A program made the position numbers and the translations under genes. From Spirochaetota bacterium (lineage in GTDB: Bacteria; Spirochaetota; UBA4802; UBA5368): a DNA stretch of 64,000 nt. The notes beneath the pieces were generated by a model. The model made no database searches and was not told the DNA's origin. It was given only the letters and a program-made list of their open reading frames with translations. The stretch covers positions 62,001 through 126,000 of the forward strand of contig SCSX01000015.1 in the NCBI GenBank assembly GCA_004297825.1, written 5' to 3'. Of the stretch, positions 36,171-43,616 are shown one piece after another (the stretch's first letter is position 1; the number at the start of each line of letters is the position of its first letter).

Positions 36171-36620
36171 TTAAATGGAATAGCTCCCCTGGTGCGCGGG
36201 TTCGCCCCTGCGCGCCTTCAGCTTGCGCACCAGTTCATCGAGCGTTACGGATTCCAGGTAACCGCGCATCGCCCCCCCCAGTCCCTCCCAGAACTCCCTG
36301 GCAACGCAGTCCCCTGAACGCGAACATGCCGCCGGGCTTTCCACGCAGTCGACGAGCTCGATGGTCCCCTCGAGCGCCTCGACGATTTCCCGCACCGGGA
36401 TATCGGCCGCGGGCCGCCCCAGCATGTACCCCCCATGGGCGCCCCTGAATGTAGCCACCAGGCCGTGCGCCTTAAGCGGAATGATGATCTGGCTCAGGTA
36501 TTTTTCGGAAATGCATTCGTCCCTGGCAATCTCTCGTAGAAGGATGGGACCTGCGCCATCGCGCGCACCGAGATCCATCATCATGCGCAATCCGTATCGA
36601 AGCCTCGTCGAAATTTTCAT
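36171..36620 (-). CDS. Rrf2 family transcriptional regulator
   Basis: A 149-residue regulator with the Rrf2 winged helix (STRLRYGLRMMMDLG, ISEKYLSQIIIPLK, GAHGGYMLGR) and three cysteines in the C-terminal half (VDCVESPAACSRSGDC), the pattern that holds a 2Fe-2S cluster in IscR, NsrR and related proteins. It lies 109 bases upstream of thiS on the same strand. Its regulon could concern iron-sulfur or sulfur metabolism, which would fit thiazole synthesis, but this is inference. A 12-bp palindrome sits just upstream of its start. Confidence 0.92.
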   Translation of the reverse strand: MKISTRLRYGLRMMMDLGARDGAGPILLREIARDECISEKYLSQIIIPLKAHGLVATFRGAHGGYMLGRPAADIPVREIVEALEGTIELVDCVESPAACSRSGDCVAREFWEGLGGAMRGYLESVTLDELVRKLKARRGEPAHQGSYSI

Positions 36621-36652
36621 TGTGTTCGCCCGGAGTCCTTATATGGAAGCAT

Positions 36653-36664
36653 ATTACTAGTAAT
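36653..36664. promoter_or_regulatory. Palindromic operator candidate for the Rrf2 gene
   Basis: The perfect palindrome ATTACTAGTAAT lies about 33 bases upstream of the Rrf2 gene start. On the minus strand it overlaps the expected -10 position (TACTAG) 17 bases after a TTGACG box. A repressor bound here would block the promoter, as in autoregulated Rrf2 genes. The binding protein is inferred. Confidence 0.5.
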
Positions 36665-36708
36665 TGAAATTCGATTCTTCGTCAAGGCAATTTCGGCGGG
36701 GCGGCAGA

Positions 36709-36846
36709 ATGGGCCTTGAAAAATCCGGGTATGCCGCAATCCTTCCCATCCACGCCGACGGCGAAACCATCGCCGCTGCCGCTCAAAGAGCGCGCATCGA
36801 AATCGCGGAAAAAGCGCTTGAAATCATTCGCCCCGCCGCGTCATAA
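36709..36846 (+). CDS. Possible 45-residue small protein
   Basis: A short frame from ATG 36709 with a GC-rich, weakly Shine-Dalgarno-like leader. The product starts MGLEKSGYAAILPIHADGET and continues as an Ala/Glu-rich helix. It precedes the DUF3343 gene by 33 bases on the same strand. I do not recognise it, and the frame could be accidental in this GC-rich sequence. Confidence 0.25.
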   Translation: MGLEKSGYAAILPIHADGETIAAAAQRARIEIAEKALEIIRPAAS

Positions 36847-36879
36847 CACCGTCAGATTTCAACACGCCGGAGGCGGATC

Positions 36880-37104
36880 GTGCCCGAAGCTTATAGCATC
36901 ATCCTTTTCAAATCGGTCAGCCACGCCATGCACGCCGAAAACCTGCTCAAGCGGGCGGGCGTGCCCGTGAAGCTTATCCCCATTCCGCGCCACCTGAGCT
37001 CCGATTGCGGCGTGTGCCTCCGGTTCGCGCGCGAATCGCGCGCCACCGTGGAGGAGACGCTCAGGGATCGCGTGGGATACGATCGCATTGTCGATACGGA
37101 ATAA
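36880..37104 (+). CDS. DUF3343 family protein (putative Se/S carrier-like)
   Basis: A 74-residue protein with the DUF3343 pattern: YSIILFKSVSHAMHAENLLK, then PVKLIPIPRHLSSDCGVCLRF containing a CxxC pair. The family is described as putative selenium/sulfur carrier-like and often occurs near YedF. The start is GTG at 36880 with GGAGG 6 bases upstream. The MFS permease gene follows about 100 bases later on the same strand. Confidence 0.8.
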   Translation: MPEAYSIILFKSVSHAMHAENLLKRAGVPVKLIPIPRHLSSDCGVCLRFARESRATVEETLRDRVGYDRIVDTE

Positions 37105-37212
37105 CGGGCCGGACGGGCGGCGCGCCCCGGGAAGCTGCTTGACGCGGGAATGGCCGGCGTGTATCACGTCAGGTCTCAAGCACGGAATTCATTAGAGGAT
37201 TTGGAATACGCC

Positions 37213-38394
37213 ATGACGCTTCCGCCGCGCATCCGCCGCGATTTCCTGCTGTTCTTCATCGCCGTCTCTGTCGCGGCTTTTTCCCAGAGCGTGATCGATT
37301 CGGTGTTTAACAATTTCCTCGCGGAGAGCTTCTCGATCACGGACCTCCAGCGCGGGGTCCTGGAATTCCCGCGCGAATTGCCGGGATTTCTCGTCATCTT
37401 CTTCTCGGCGCTCTTCGCCTTCCTGTCCATACGGCGCATGGCCGCGCTCGCGAACCTTTTCGCGGCGGTGGGGATACTCTGCGTCGGGTTTTTCTCGATC
37501 GACTTTTCCTTCATGCTGCTGTGGCTTTTCATTTTCAGCACGGGGCAGCACCTGTTCATGCCCCTCGCCTCGACCATAGGCATGGAATTCGCCGACGAGG
37601 GCAACGCCGGAAGCCGCCTGGGCCAGTTCAACGGCGCGATGAACCTCGCGGCCATCGTGGGGAGCTTCCTGATCTTTATCGGGTTCAAGTATCTCGATTT
37701 TTCATTCTCAATCGCGTTCACGATTTCCGCCGCGGGCTTCCTCACGGTGTCCGCGCTCATGTTTTTCATGAAACCGGACAAACCGCTCCCCGCGCGGACG
37801 CGCTTCAAGCTTCGTAAAGAATACCGGCTCTTCTACTGGCTGAATATCCTGTTCGGCACCCGCAAGCAGATATTCCTCACCTTCGCGCCCTGGGTGCTCG
37901 TCAAGATATTCAACCAGCGCACGGAGGTCGTCGCGACGCTGCTCACCGCGGGGGGCATTATCGGTATCTTCTTCAAGCCCCTGCTGGGGCGCGCCATAGA
38001 CCGGCTGGGCGAGCGCTTCATCCTCATGGCCGAGGCGGCGCTCCTCGTCTTCGTGTGTGCGGGCTACGGGTTCGCCCGCGATATCTTCACGGAGGACGTC
38101 GCGATGTACATTGTCTTCGCCTGTTACGTGATCGACCAGCTCCTCATGTCGGTAAGCATGGCGCGCGCGACCTACATGAGGAAGATCGCGCTTTCGCCCG
38201 CCGACATCTCCCAGACGCTCACCATGGGCGTGACGATCGACCACATCTTCTCGATCACCATCGCGCTTGTAAGCGGGGCAATCTGGATCACCCTGGGCTA
38301 CCAATACGTGTTTCTTCTCGCGGCGTGCATCGCGTTCGTGAATTTCTTCTCGGCGTCGCTGGTGAAAATCCCAAGTAACCGAGTACCGGAATAG
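37213..38394 (+). CDS. MFS permease
   Basis: A major facilitator protein of about 393 residues with around twelve membrane segments, for example FLLFFIAVSVAAFSQSVIDS near the start and VFLLAACIAFVNFFSASLVK at the end. The loop GRAIDRLGERFI resembles the MFS motif A of the second half. The start is the ATG at 37213 (MTLPPRIRRDF); the upstream frame to 37150 is not membrane-protein-like. The substrate cannot be predicted. Confidence 0.85.
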   Translation: MTLPPRIRRDFLLFFIAVSVAAFSQSVIDSVFNNFLAESFSITDLQRGVLEFPRELPGFLVIFFSALFAFLSIRRMAALANLFAAVGILCVGFFSIDFSFMLLWLFIFSTGQHLFMPLASTIGMEFADEGNAGSRLGQFNGAMNLAAIVGSFLIFIGFKYLDFSFSIAFTISAAGFLTVSALMFFMKPDKPLPARTRFKLRKEYRLFYWLNILFGTRKQIFLTFAPWVLVKIFNQRTEVVATLLTAGGIIGIFFKPLLGRAIDRLGERFILMAEAALLVFVCAGYGFARDIFTEDVAMYIVFACYVIDQLLMSVSMARATYMRKIALSPADISQTLTMGVTIDHIFSITIALVSGAIWITLGYQYVFLLAACIAFVNFFSASLVKIPSNRVPE

Positions 38395-38683
38395 GATTCC
38401 GGGTACCCGCGTAAATCCCCCCTTTAGGTAACTGATCATTACCCATATCACAAAAATTGCCTCAGGAAGCCCCCTAAATCCCCCGGAGGGGGACTTTAGC
38501 AATCGGCAGAATATGCATTTTCTGGCATTGGCAGGTGTCGTTGCCCCCGTCGGGGGGGTATGGGGGGTGTTTTTTAAGCAGATAAATACTTGTTGACTTC
38601 GCGTCAATATTTAATAATCAGAAGCACATCATTCGAAACTACATGCGTGCCGCGATATGCCTGCCGCGGCCTTCCGGGAGCCT
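38395..38683. repeat. Intergenic palindromic repeat region
   Basis: The gap between the permease and thioredoxin-like genes has several hairpin-forming stretches: AAATCCCCCGGAGGGGGACTTT, GCCCCCGTCGGGGGGG, and TATGGGGGGTGTTTTTTAAG, which could end the permease transcript. A possible promoter for the next gene (TTGTTG, 17 bases, AATAAT) lies near 38590-38620. No gene was seen in it. Confidence 0.45.
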
Positions 38684-39181
38684 ATGAAAACGACCGTAAG
38701 CCTGATCCTGTTCATCGCCCTCTGCATCTCCTCCACCGTCCTGTACGCGGAGCTTAAGCAGGGGGATACCGCCCCCTCCTTCACGCTGCGGGACTCGAAA
38801 AACAGGCTCGTCCTGAGCAAGGCGGTGATCCAGCAGAAGCCCCTGCTCGTGAGCTTCTACTTCGCGGGGTGCGAACCGTGTAAGAAGGAGCTCCCGGAAA
38901 TGCAGAAGCTTTTCGAAAAGCACGGGAGCGCCGTCGCCTTTTACCTCGTTTCCACCGACAAGGAGGGCGCAGAGGTCGCCGTTCCGTTCGTCCAGAAGCT
39001 CTCGGTCACCATCCCCGTTCTCTGCGACAAGTATTCCGACGCGGCGAAGGGATTTGGTGTAACGAAGTACCCGACCGTCGTGATCATAGGGATGGATGGG
39101 ACCGTCCTGTTCGCCGCGAGCGGTTACCATGAGGAGACGATTGCGCTGATTGATCAGGTGTTGGGGGCGCTGCATCAATAG
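38684..39181 (+). CDS. TlpA/ResA-like exported thiol-disulfide oxidoreductase
   Basis: A 165-residue secreted thioredoxin-fold protein. The signal peptide (MKTTVSLILFIALCISSTVLYA) is followed by an AhpC/TlpA-type domain with GDTAPSFTLRD, the active site FAGCEPCKKE (CxxC) and the cis-proline segment VTKYPTVVIIG. It would reduce or exchange disulfides outside the cytoplasmic membrane, for example in cytochrome maturation. The ATG at 38684 has GGGAG 4 bases upstream and is preferred over the frame opening at 38657. It is a single-gene unit. Confidence 0.88.
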   Translation: MKTTVSLILFIALCISSTVLYAELKQGDTAPSFTLRDSKNRLVLSKAVIQQKPLLVSFYFAGCEPCKKELPEMQKLFEKHGSAVAFYLVSTDKEGAEVAVPFVQKLSVTIPVLCDKYSDAAKGFGVTKYPTVVIIGMDGTVLFAASGYHEETIALIDQVLGALHQ

Positions 39182-39209
39182 GGGATATTGCCAAACCGGA
39201 TGAATTCTT

Positions 39210-39833
39210 TTACCCGGAGAAATCCTTCTCACGCACCAGCGCATAGCTGAACCGATTGCTCCATCCGCGCTTGATCGCCTTCCGGTAGTGCCCCAGGAAC
39301 TCATGATAGCGGAAGCTTTCGGGACCATACCGGAGCACCTGGCAGCCGGCGCTCCATTTCCCAATGTGCTCAATCCTGTCAACGCTGTAATGTATATTGA
39401 TCCCCGACCAATCGATTTACTGGACGGTGCGACCGTCCAGGTCCAGCACCATGTCGCGCGTCGTGTCTCGATAGAGCCTGAGCAAGCCTACCTGCTGGAG
39501 TGCGGGCAGCCCATAGTGCAATCCCAGTGTGTACGCGCCACGGTAGAAACCGGGGGCAAGAATCGCTGTCCCGAATTCGGGGAGCATGGGATGTTGCAAA
39601 TAATAGATCCCGGGAACCGTCGCGGCCTTATAGGTGTAGAGCTTCCACTTACCCTTCACTTTGTAGAAAACACACAGGCAATCGTTGAATCGATCGGCCT
39701 GCACCTCCCCCGTCTCATCGTTCATTATCGACCGGATGCCGACCGTGTTTATATTGTAGTCCCCGGTCTCGAAGACGGGATAATACTTTCTTTTCATTAC
39801 ACTAATTATCGAAGAGACGGAAAATTTTTTCAT
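39210..39833 (-). pseudogene. L,D-transpeptidase-like gene broken by in-frame TAA
   Basis: Starting at ATG 39831-39833 (GAGG upstream), the frame encodes 138 residues (MKKFSVSSIISVMKRKYYPV and on) and stops at TAA 39417-39419. The same frame then stays open for exactly 68 more codons to a second TAA at 39210, and the extension carries the most diagnostic part: INIHYSV, WSAGCQVLRYG and a terminal FSYALV. The family I recognise has NIH and SAGCQV as conserved active-site-like motifs resembling the His and Ser-x-Gly-Cys of L,D-transpeptidases. The stop therefore removes the catalytic half. It is probably a pseudogene, though a sequencing error or readthrough cannot be excluded. Confidence 0.75.
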
Positions 39834-40003
39834 TGGGGCCTCGTACAGGTAAATTTTCCAACCTTCCCCGAAGCGATGCTTCACAAGCGGGTCAGTTCTA
39901 TATACGAGCGGGGATGCGCAAACGGTAATACTTTTACGCGCGGGGACGGGTGATTTCTCGTTCCCGCGCGCAAGAGTAATTCATTATGCATGCAGGGAGG
40001 GAT

Positions 40004-40030
40004 CGACAAGGAGCCGGCACGCCGGTCTCC
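40004..40030 (-). terminator. Possible terminator after the LPP20-like gene
   Basis: On the minus strand a strong stem (GGAGACCGGC/GCCGGCTCC) directly follows the stop codon at 40034 and is followed by TTGT. The T run is weak, so termination efficiency is uncertain. Confidence 0.45.
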
Positions 40031-40033
40031 TGG

Positions 40034-40903
40034 CTAGTTCTTGAACATGAGTTCGTTGCTAGTTATTATTCTCCTGCTAATATTCAGCATCGTGTAACAT
40101 GTGTATGTTCCGTCTTCACCGATCTCCAGGTATTCATCGATTTTTTGCTTGGACTCCAAAGCGAGAGAAGCCGCATCCACCTGGAACCCGGATTTATTTC
40201 CTTCTGTCCCTATGGCAAGGGCCAGCCGCGTTCTCATCTGTGCGATGCCGTTTTCCATAGACGCCCGCCGGGCTTCATCGATGCTGTTTCCCCGTCCTAT
40301 TCCCACGAAATACGCAAACTGATCATCCGCCGGGGTCTTGCTTACCCATTCCGGGGCCGCATCGTCCGCTGCATAAGCACTCGTTAATAAACCAGTTGTG
40401 GTTGCCTCGTTAGCGGCTATTCCGGCAGAAATTTTTCTAATAAATTCATCTTCCCTGGTGTAAATAGAGTCCCTTTTCTGAAAGATGAGATACTCCAGCA
40501 CCGCTTTTCGCTTCACAATGGTCGTAGTATTGTACTCCGCAACGTAGAGCTTCATTTGCGAATAGTCGCGGTTCATTTCCCGTACGAGCTTGTCGATTGC
40601 TTTATAATCCGTGTCGAAACAGGTGTTTTTTACTACGACGAGCGAGGGAATGAGTATACCCATGATGATCACGGCACTTTTTACCCATTTGTATTCAAGG
40701 CGCTGGAATCCGACGATCACGACCCCCAGCACTGCCACCAAGACCGTGAGCGCGAGGGACAGATTGGACTGCCATTTCCATCCGTTGATCGTCTTACCTA
40801 CCTCATCGATCAGGTCTCCGAATGCTCCTCCCTGTGAGTTGAGTGCTGTGGACAATAGGAGCATTGATGAAAGCGCCAGCACAACGACTACTGCTTTTTT
40901 CAT
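40034..40903 (-). CDS. Membrane protein with LPP20-like C-terminal domain
   Basis: A 289-residue protein. A signal peptide or first helix is at residues 4-22, with two further membrane segments at about 48-66 and 74-92. A coiled segment follows, then an exported-looking C-terminal domain (FAYFVGIGRGNSIDEARRAS, then IAQMRTRLALAIGTEG) that matches the LPP20 pattern of envelope proteins. Unlike LPP20 lipoproteins it has no lipobox. The start has GGGAGG 7 bases upstream. Its role is unknown; it may be cotranscribed with the patatin gene 93 bases upstream. Confidence 0.7.
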   Translation of the reverse strand: MKKAVVVVLALSSMLLLSTALNSQGGAFGDLIDEVGKTINGWKWQSNLSLALTVLVAVLGVVIVGFQRLEYKWVKSAVIIMGILIPSLVVVKNTCFDTDYKAIDKLVREMNRDYSQMKLYVAEYNTTTIVKRKAVLEYLIFQKRDSIYTREDEFIRKISAGIAANEATTTGLLTSAYAADDAAPEWVSKTPADDQFAYFVGIGRGNSIDEARRASMENGIAQMRTRLALAIGTEGNKSGFQVDAASLALESKQKIDEYLEIGEDGTYTCYTMLNISRRIITSNELMFKN

Positions 40904-40996
40904 TTCATACCTCCCGTTTACAAATTTTTGTTAGACGTTCTCTATTAAAATGAGACCGCTGCAAAGTATCCTGCGAATCCCAGGCATAAGCCCATT

Positions 40997-42016
40997 CTAC
41001 GCGTTTGCCTTCGTTTCTGAGTTGTCATACCATTTTAAATACAATTCCGCCCCGTCCCTGCCGGACTTTACTAAATCATTTTTCTTCTGATCGGTAAGAT
41101 TGAAGTCGGTCGTGTTCACGCCAAGGGTATCAATGTATATCGTTCGCATCCAGTCGTCGCTGTGCAGGTGGAGGCTCTCCTGGGCATTGAGCACCGTTCG
41201 AATGAGGGCCCAGCTGTAGTCGAAAAAGTTATCCACCTTCCGGTGAACGGGCTCCTCATGATCCCTGAACAGGGAAATCTCCTCGCGGGTATCCAGCCGA
41301 AAGCCCAGGGTTTCCTTATTGTAGACGAAGTCCGAATCCCTGCCTGCCGCGGTAAAATCGGTATTTATTTTCGAATAATAGGGCGGCACGGAATAATTGA
41401 CGGTTGCGAGGTATCGTTTACGGTCGAAAAGCTTAACCGGGTAGTTGTCCAGGACGCCGCCGTCCACGTATACGTCGCCCCGTGCGTTGCGCTTCGCCGC
41501 AAAGAACAGCGGTATGGACATGGAAATTCTCACCGCATCGGCCACGCGCGTTTCGGGCGTTCGCTCCGCCGAGAAAACCTCCGAAAAACCCGTCGACAGA
41601 TTGGTTCCCATGAAGTACAAAGACTTGAATCCCTTCGTTGCCCGGGCGGCCTCTATGTCCGCGAACGTCGAATTGGCGTTCCCGGTCTTTTTCTTTATAA
41701 GCTTTCCTATCCAATCCCTGAAGAAATCCCCCTTGTACCAGCCGAATTTCTCGATGAGCCGGGCGGTATCCCGGACAACGCCCCACGAATCATCCATGAA
41801 CTTGTTGAAATCGAGCGACCACATGATCTCCCGGACCTCGGCAAGGGTGAAGCTGAGACCCAGCAACACCGCGTTAATGGCCCCCGCCGACGTGCCCCCT
41901 ACCCTTTCGATGTTCGGTAAGATGTTTTTTTCGGTGAGAACTTCAAGGGCACCAAGGTAGGCTATTCCTTTTACTCCGCCGCCTTCGAAAACGAGGTTTT
42001 TGAAATGGTACGGCAT
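40997..42016 (-). CDS. Patatin-like phospholipase
   Basis: A 339-residue patatin-family lipid acyl hydrolase. The oxyanion motif GGGVKG is at residues 12-17, the nucleophile elbow GTSAG at about 41-45, and the catalytic Asp in the YVDGGVLDNYP segment. The central part has family features (YFMGTNLSTG, MSIPLFFAA). It is a single-domain protein apart from a C-terminal region of about 100 residues that I do not recognise. It would hydrolyse membrane phospholipids or other acyl esters. Base composition is like the host chromosome, not like the AT-rich island that begins just beyond it. Confidence 0.9.
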   Translation of the reverse strand: MPYHFKNLVFEGGGVKGIAYLGALEVLTEKNILPNIERVGGTSAGAINAVLLGLSFTLAEVREIMWSLDFNKFMDDSWGVVRDTARLIEKFGWYKGDFFRDWIGKLIKKKTGNANSTFADIEAARATKGFKSLYFMGTNLSTGFSEVFSAERTPETRVADAVRISMSIPLFFAAKRNARGDVYVDGGVLDNYPVKLFDRKRYLATVNYSVPPYYSKINTDFTAAGRDSDFVYNKETLGFRLDTREEISLFRDHEEPVHRKVDNFFDYSWALIRTVLNAQESLHLHSDDWMRTIYIDTLGVNTTDFNLTDQKKNDLVKSGRDGAELYLKWYDNSETKANA

Positions 42017-42105
42017 GGGTTGGACCTCCTGGGATAAATTTTGCTGCTTCCACCAGGAATCACATGTCCCCTGATAATCTCGACATCATCGACCCGACAT
42101 AAAGT

Positions 42106-42123
42106 CTTCGACTAAAGTCGAAG
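42106..42123 (-). terminator. Hairpin downstream of the BREX operon
   Basis: CTTCGAC-TAAA-GTCGAAG is a perfect 7-bp stem about 140 bases beyond the end of the cysteine desulfurase gene. On the plus strand it is followed by GTTTTATT and on the minus strand by ACTTTAT, so it could stop transcription leaving the operon. The rest of the 42017-42259 gap shows no gene. Confidence 0.4.
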
Positions 42124-42259
42124 GTTTTATTCCCCGCATTGGATAATAAGACCCGCATATTAGAGATTTTCCAATAGTAGCTGTTCAGCTGAATTTGGCT
42201 TTTAACTAATTTTTGTACCTTCACATCCTTTTGCTGGAATTTTGGATATGAAATGAAGT

Positions 42260-43402
42260 TTATTCTCCTGATTTCTTTATTTTGCTATACGCATCAATAA
42301 TAGCGGTTACGATAACGGTCACATCCTGCATTGTGTTGTATCTGCCGTATGAAATGCGAATTGATGATTTAGCTTGTTTCTCTGACAGACCTAATGCAAG
42401 CAGAACGTGTGAAGGTTCATCTTTGCCGGAGTTGCAAGCCGATCCTGTAGCAATATAAATCCCTTTTAAATCCAACAAATGCATTATTGCTTCGCCATAA
42501 ACATGAGGAAAAGTTACATTCATCGTACCTGGTAGTCGTTCAGCATCGTCCCCGTTGATTCTGATATCAGGGATTTCTGCTCTCAGTCCATCAACGGTTG
42601 CTCTGATGAGAGAAGAGAGCTTTTCTCTCATTTCAATCATATCGGTAACGCTTTCCACAAGTGCATAGCCCAAAGCCACTATCCCTGCTACATTCTCTGT
42701 ACCTGCGCGTTGACCTTGTTCTTGTTCGCCGCCATACACCAACTGAGGCAATGCTAAGCCAGAGCGCCTATACAAAAACCCTGTGCCTTTTGCACCGTTG
42801 AATTTATGTGCAGAAGCAGTCAAGAAATCAACCTGCAAGTTTTTTACATTCACCGGAATGTGTCCAACAGCCTGCACTGCGTCAGTGTGAAATAGAATCC
42901 TTCGTTCGCAAATACGCTTACTAATAGCGGCAATAGGCTGGATTGTTCCAATTTCGTTGTTAGCTAGCATTACCGATACAAGTTTTGTGTTCGGTCTCAA
43001 TGCCATTTCTACATCATCAACCGAAACACACCCGTTACCATCAACAGCTAAGTACGTTACTTCAACTCCTCGGATTTCAAGCGCCTGGCAAGCGTTCAAA
43101 ACAGAGTGGTGTTCAATGGAGGATGTTATGATATGAATCGGATTGTTACTGAACAATATTGAAACGTTCTGAATAACCCAACTGTTTCCCTCAGTTCCGC
43201 CGGAAGTGAAGGTGATTTCGGAAGACTCCGCCCCAATAACTTCTGCAACCTGCCGTCGTGATTGTTCGATAGCTCGTTTTGCTTTCACTCCGAGCGCATA
43301 CTTACTGGATGCATTGCCATATTGCTCCTGTAGAAACGGGAGCATTTTTTTAAAAGCCACATCGGATATTTTTGTTGTAGCTGCATTGTCGGCGTAAATC
43401 AC
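42260..43402 (-). CDS. Cysteine desulfurase (IscS/DndA-like)
   Basis: A 380-residue PLP enzyme that removes sulfur from cysteine and passes it on as a persulfide. The N-terminus YADNAATTKIS, the FTSGGTEGNSW loop, HTDAVQAVGH, the PLP-lysine motif SAHKFNGAKG and the catalytic-cysteine loop GSACNSGKDEPSHVL are all intact. The start is GTG at 43402, 12 bases after the zinc-ribbon gene. It is the last gene of the BREX operon. With a PAPS-reductase-like protein in the same operon, it probably supplies sulfur for DNA modification as DndA or IscS does for DndC, but it could also serve general Fe-S assembly. Confidence 0.9.
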   Translation of the reverse strand: MIYADNAATTKISDVAFKKMLPFLQEQYGNASSKYALGVKAKRAIEQSRRQVAEVIGAESSEITFTSGGTEGNSWVIQNVSILFSNNPIHIITSSIEHHSVLNACQALEIRGVEVTYLAVDGNGCVSVDDVEMALRPNTKLVSVMLANNEIGTIQPIAAISKRICERRILFHTDAVQAVGHIPVNVKNLQVDFLTASAHKFNGAKGTGFLYRRSGLALPQLVYGGEQEQGQRAGTENVAGIVALGYALVESVTDMIEMREKLSSLIRATVDGLRAEIPDIRINGDDAERLPGTMNVTFPHVYGEAIMHLLDLKGIYIATGSACNSGKDEPSHVLLALGLSEKQAKSSIRISYGRYNTMQDVTVIVTAIIDAYSKIKKSGE

Positions 43403-43414
43403 GATTTCATCTCA

Positions 43415-43612
43415 CTAAAATAGTATACAGCCTTGCTCTTTAAATTCTTCAACCTTTGCCAAAAGGAACTCGGTGTCGACCTCCAAGAATTCCGAAAGAC
43501 AATCAATGCAGTAATAACGCTTGGCGTCTTTGTCGATTAACTTTTTAATTAGCCCGATTTCATTTTTGCTCAGGTCTTGCTTCCCGCATACGTAACAGTT
43601 CTTTTTCTCCAT
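43415..43612 (-). CDS. Small zinc-ribbon-like protein in BREX operon
   Basis: A 65-residue protein with two CxxC pairs (CYVCGKQD near the N-terminus and YYCIDCLSEF) that should bind one zinc ion, a helical linker of about 25 residues between them, and a helical tail ending EEFKEQGCILF with a fifth cysteine near the C-terminus. The ATG at 43612 has AGGGG 8 bases upstream and lies 4 bases after the brxL stop. I do not recognise the family. Its place between brxL and the desulfurase suggests an adaptor or sulfur-relay role, which is inference. Confidence 0.75.
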   Translation of the reverse strand: MEKKNCYVCGKQDLSKNEIGLIKKLIDKDAKRYYCIDCLSEFLEVDTEFLLAKVEEFKEQGCILF

Positions 43613-43616
43613 TCCA

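Noticed and set aside
40997-42016. Patatin as a CBASS or other defence effector
   Set aside because: No cyclase, Cap2/Cap3 or sensor gene is adjacent and its composition matches the host chromosome, not the defence island. It is kept as an ordinary phospholipase.
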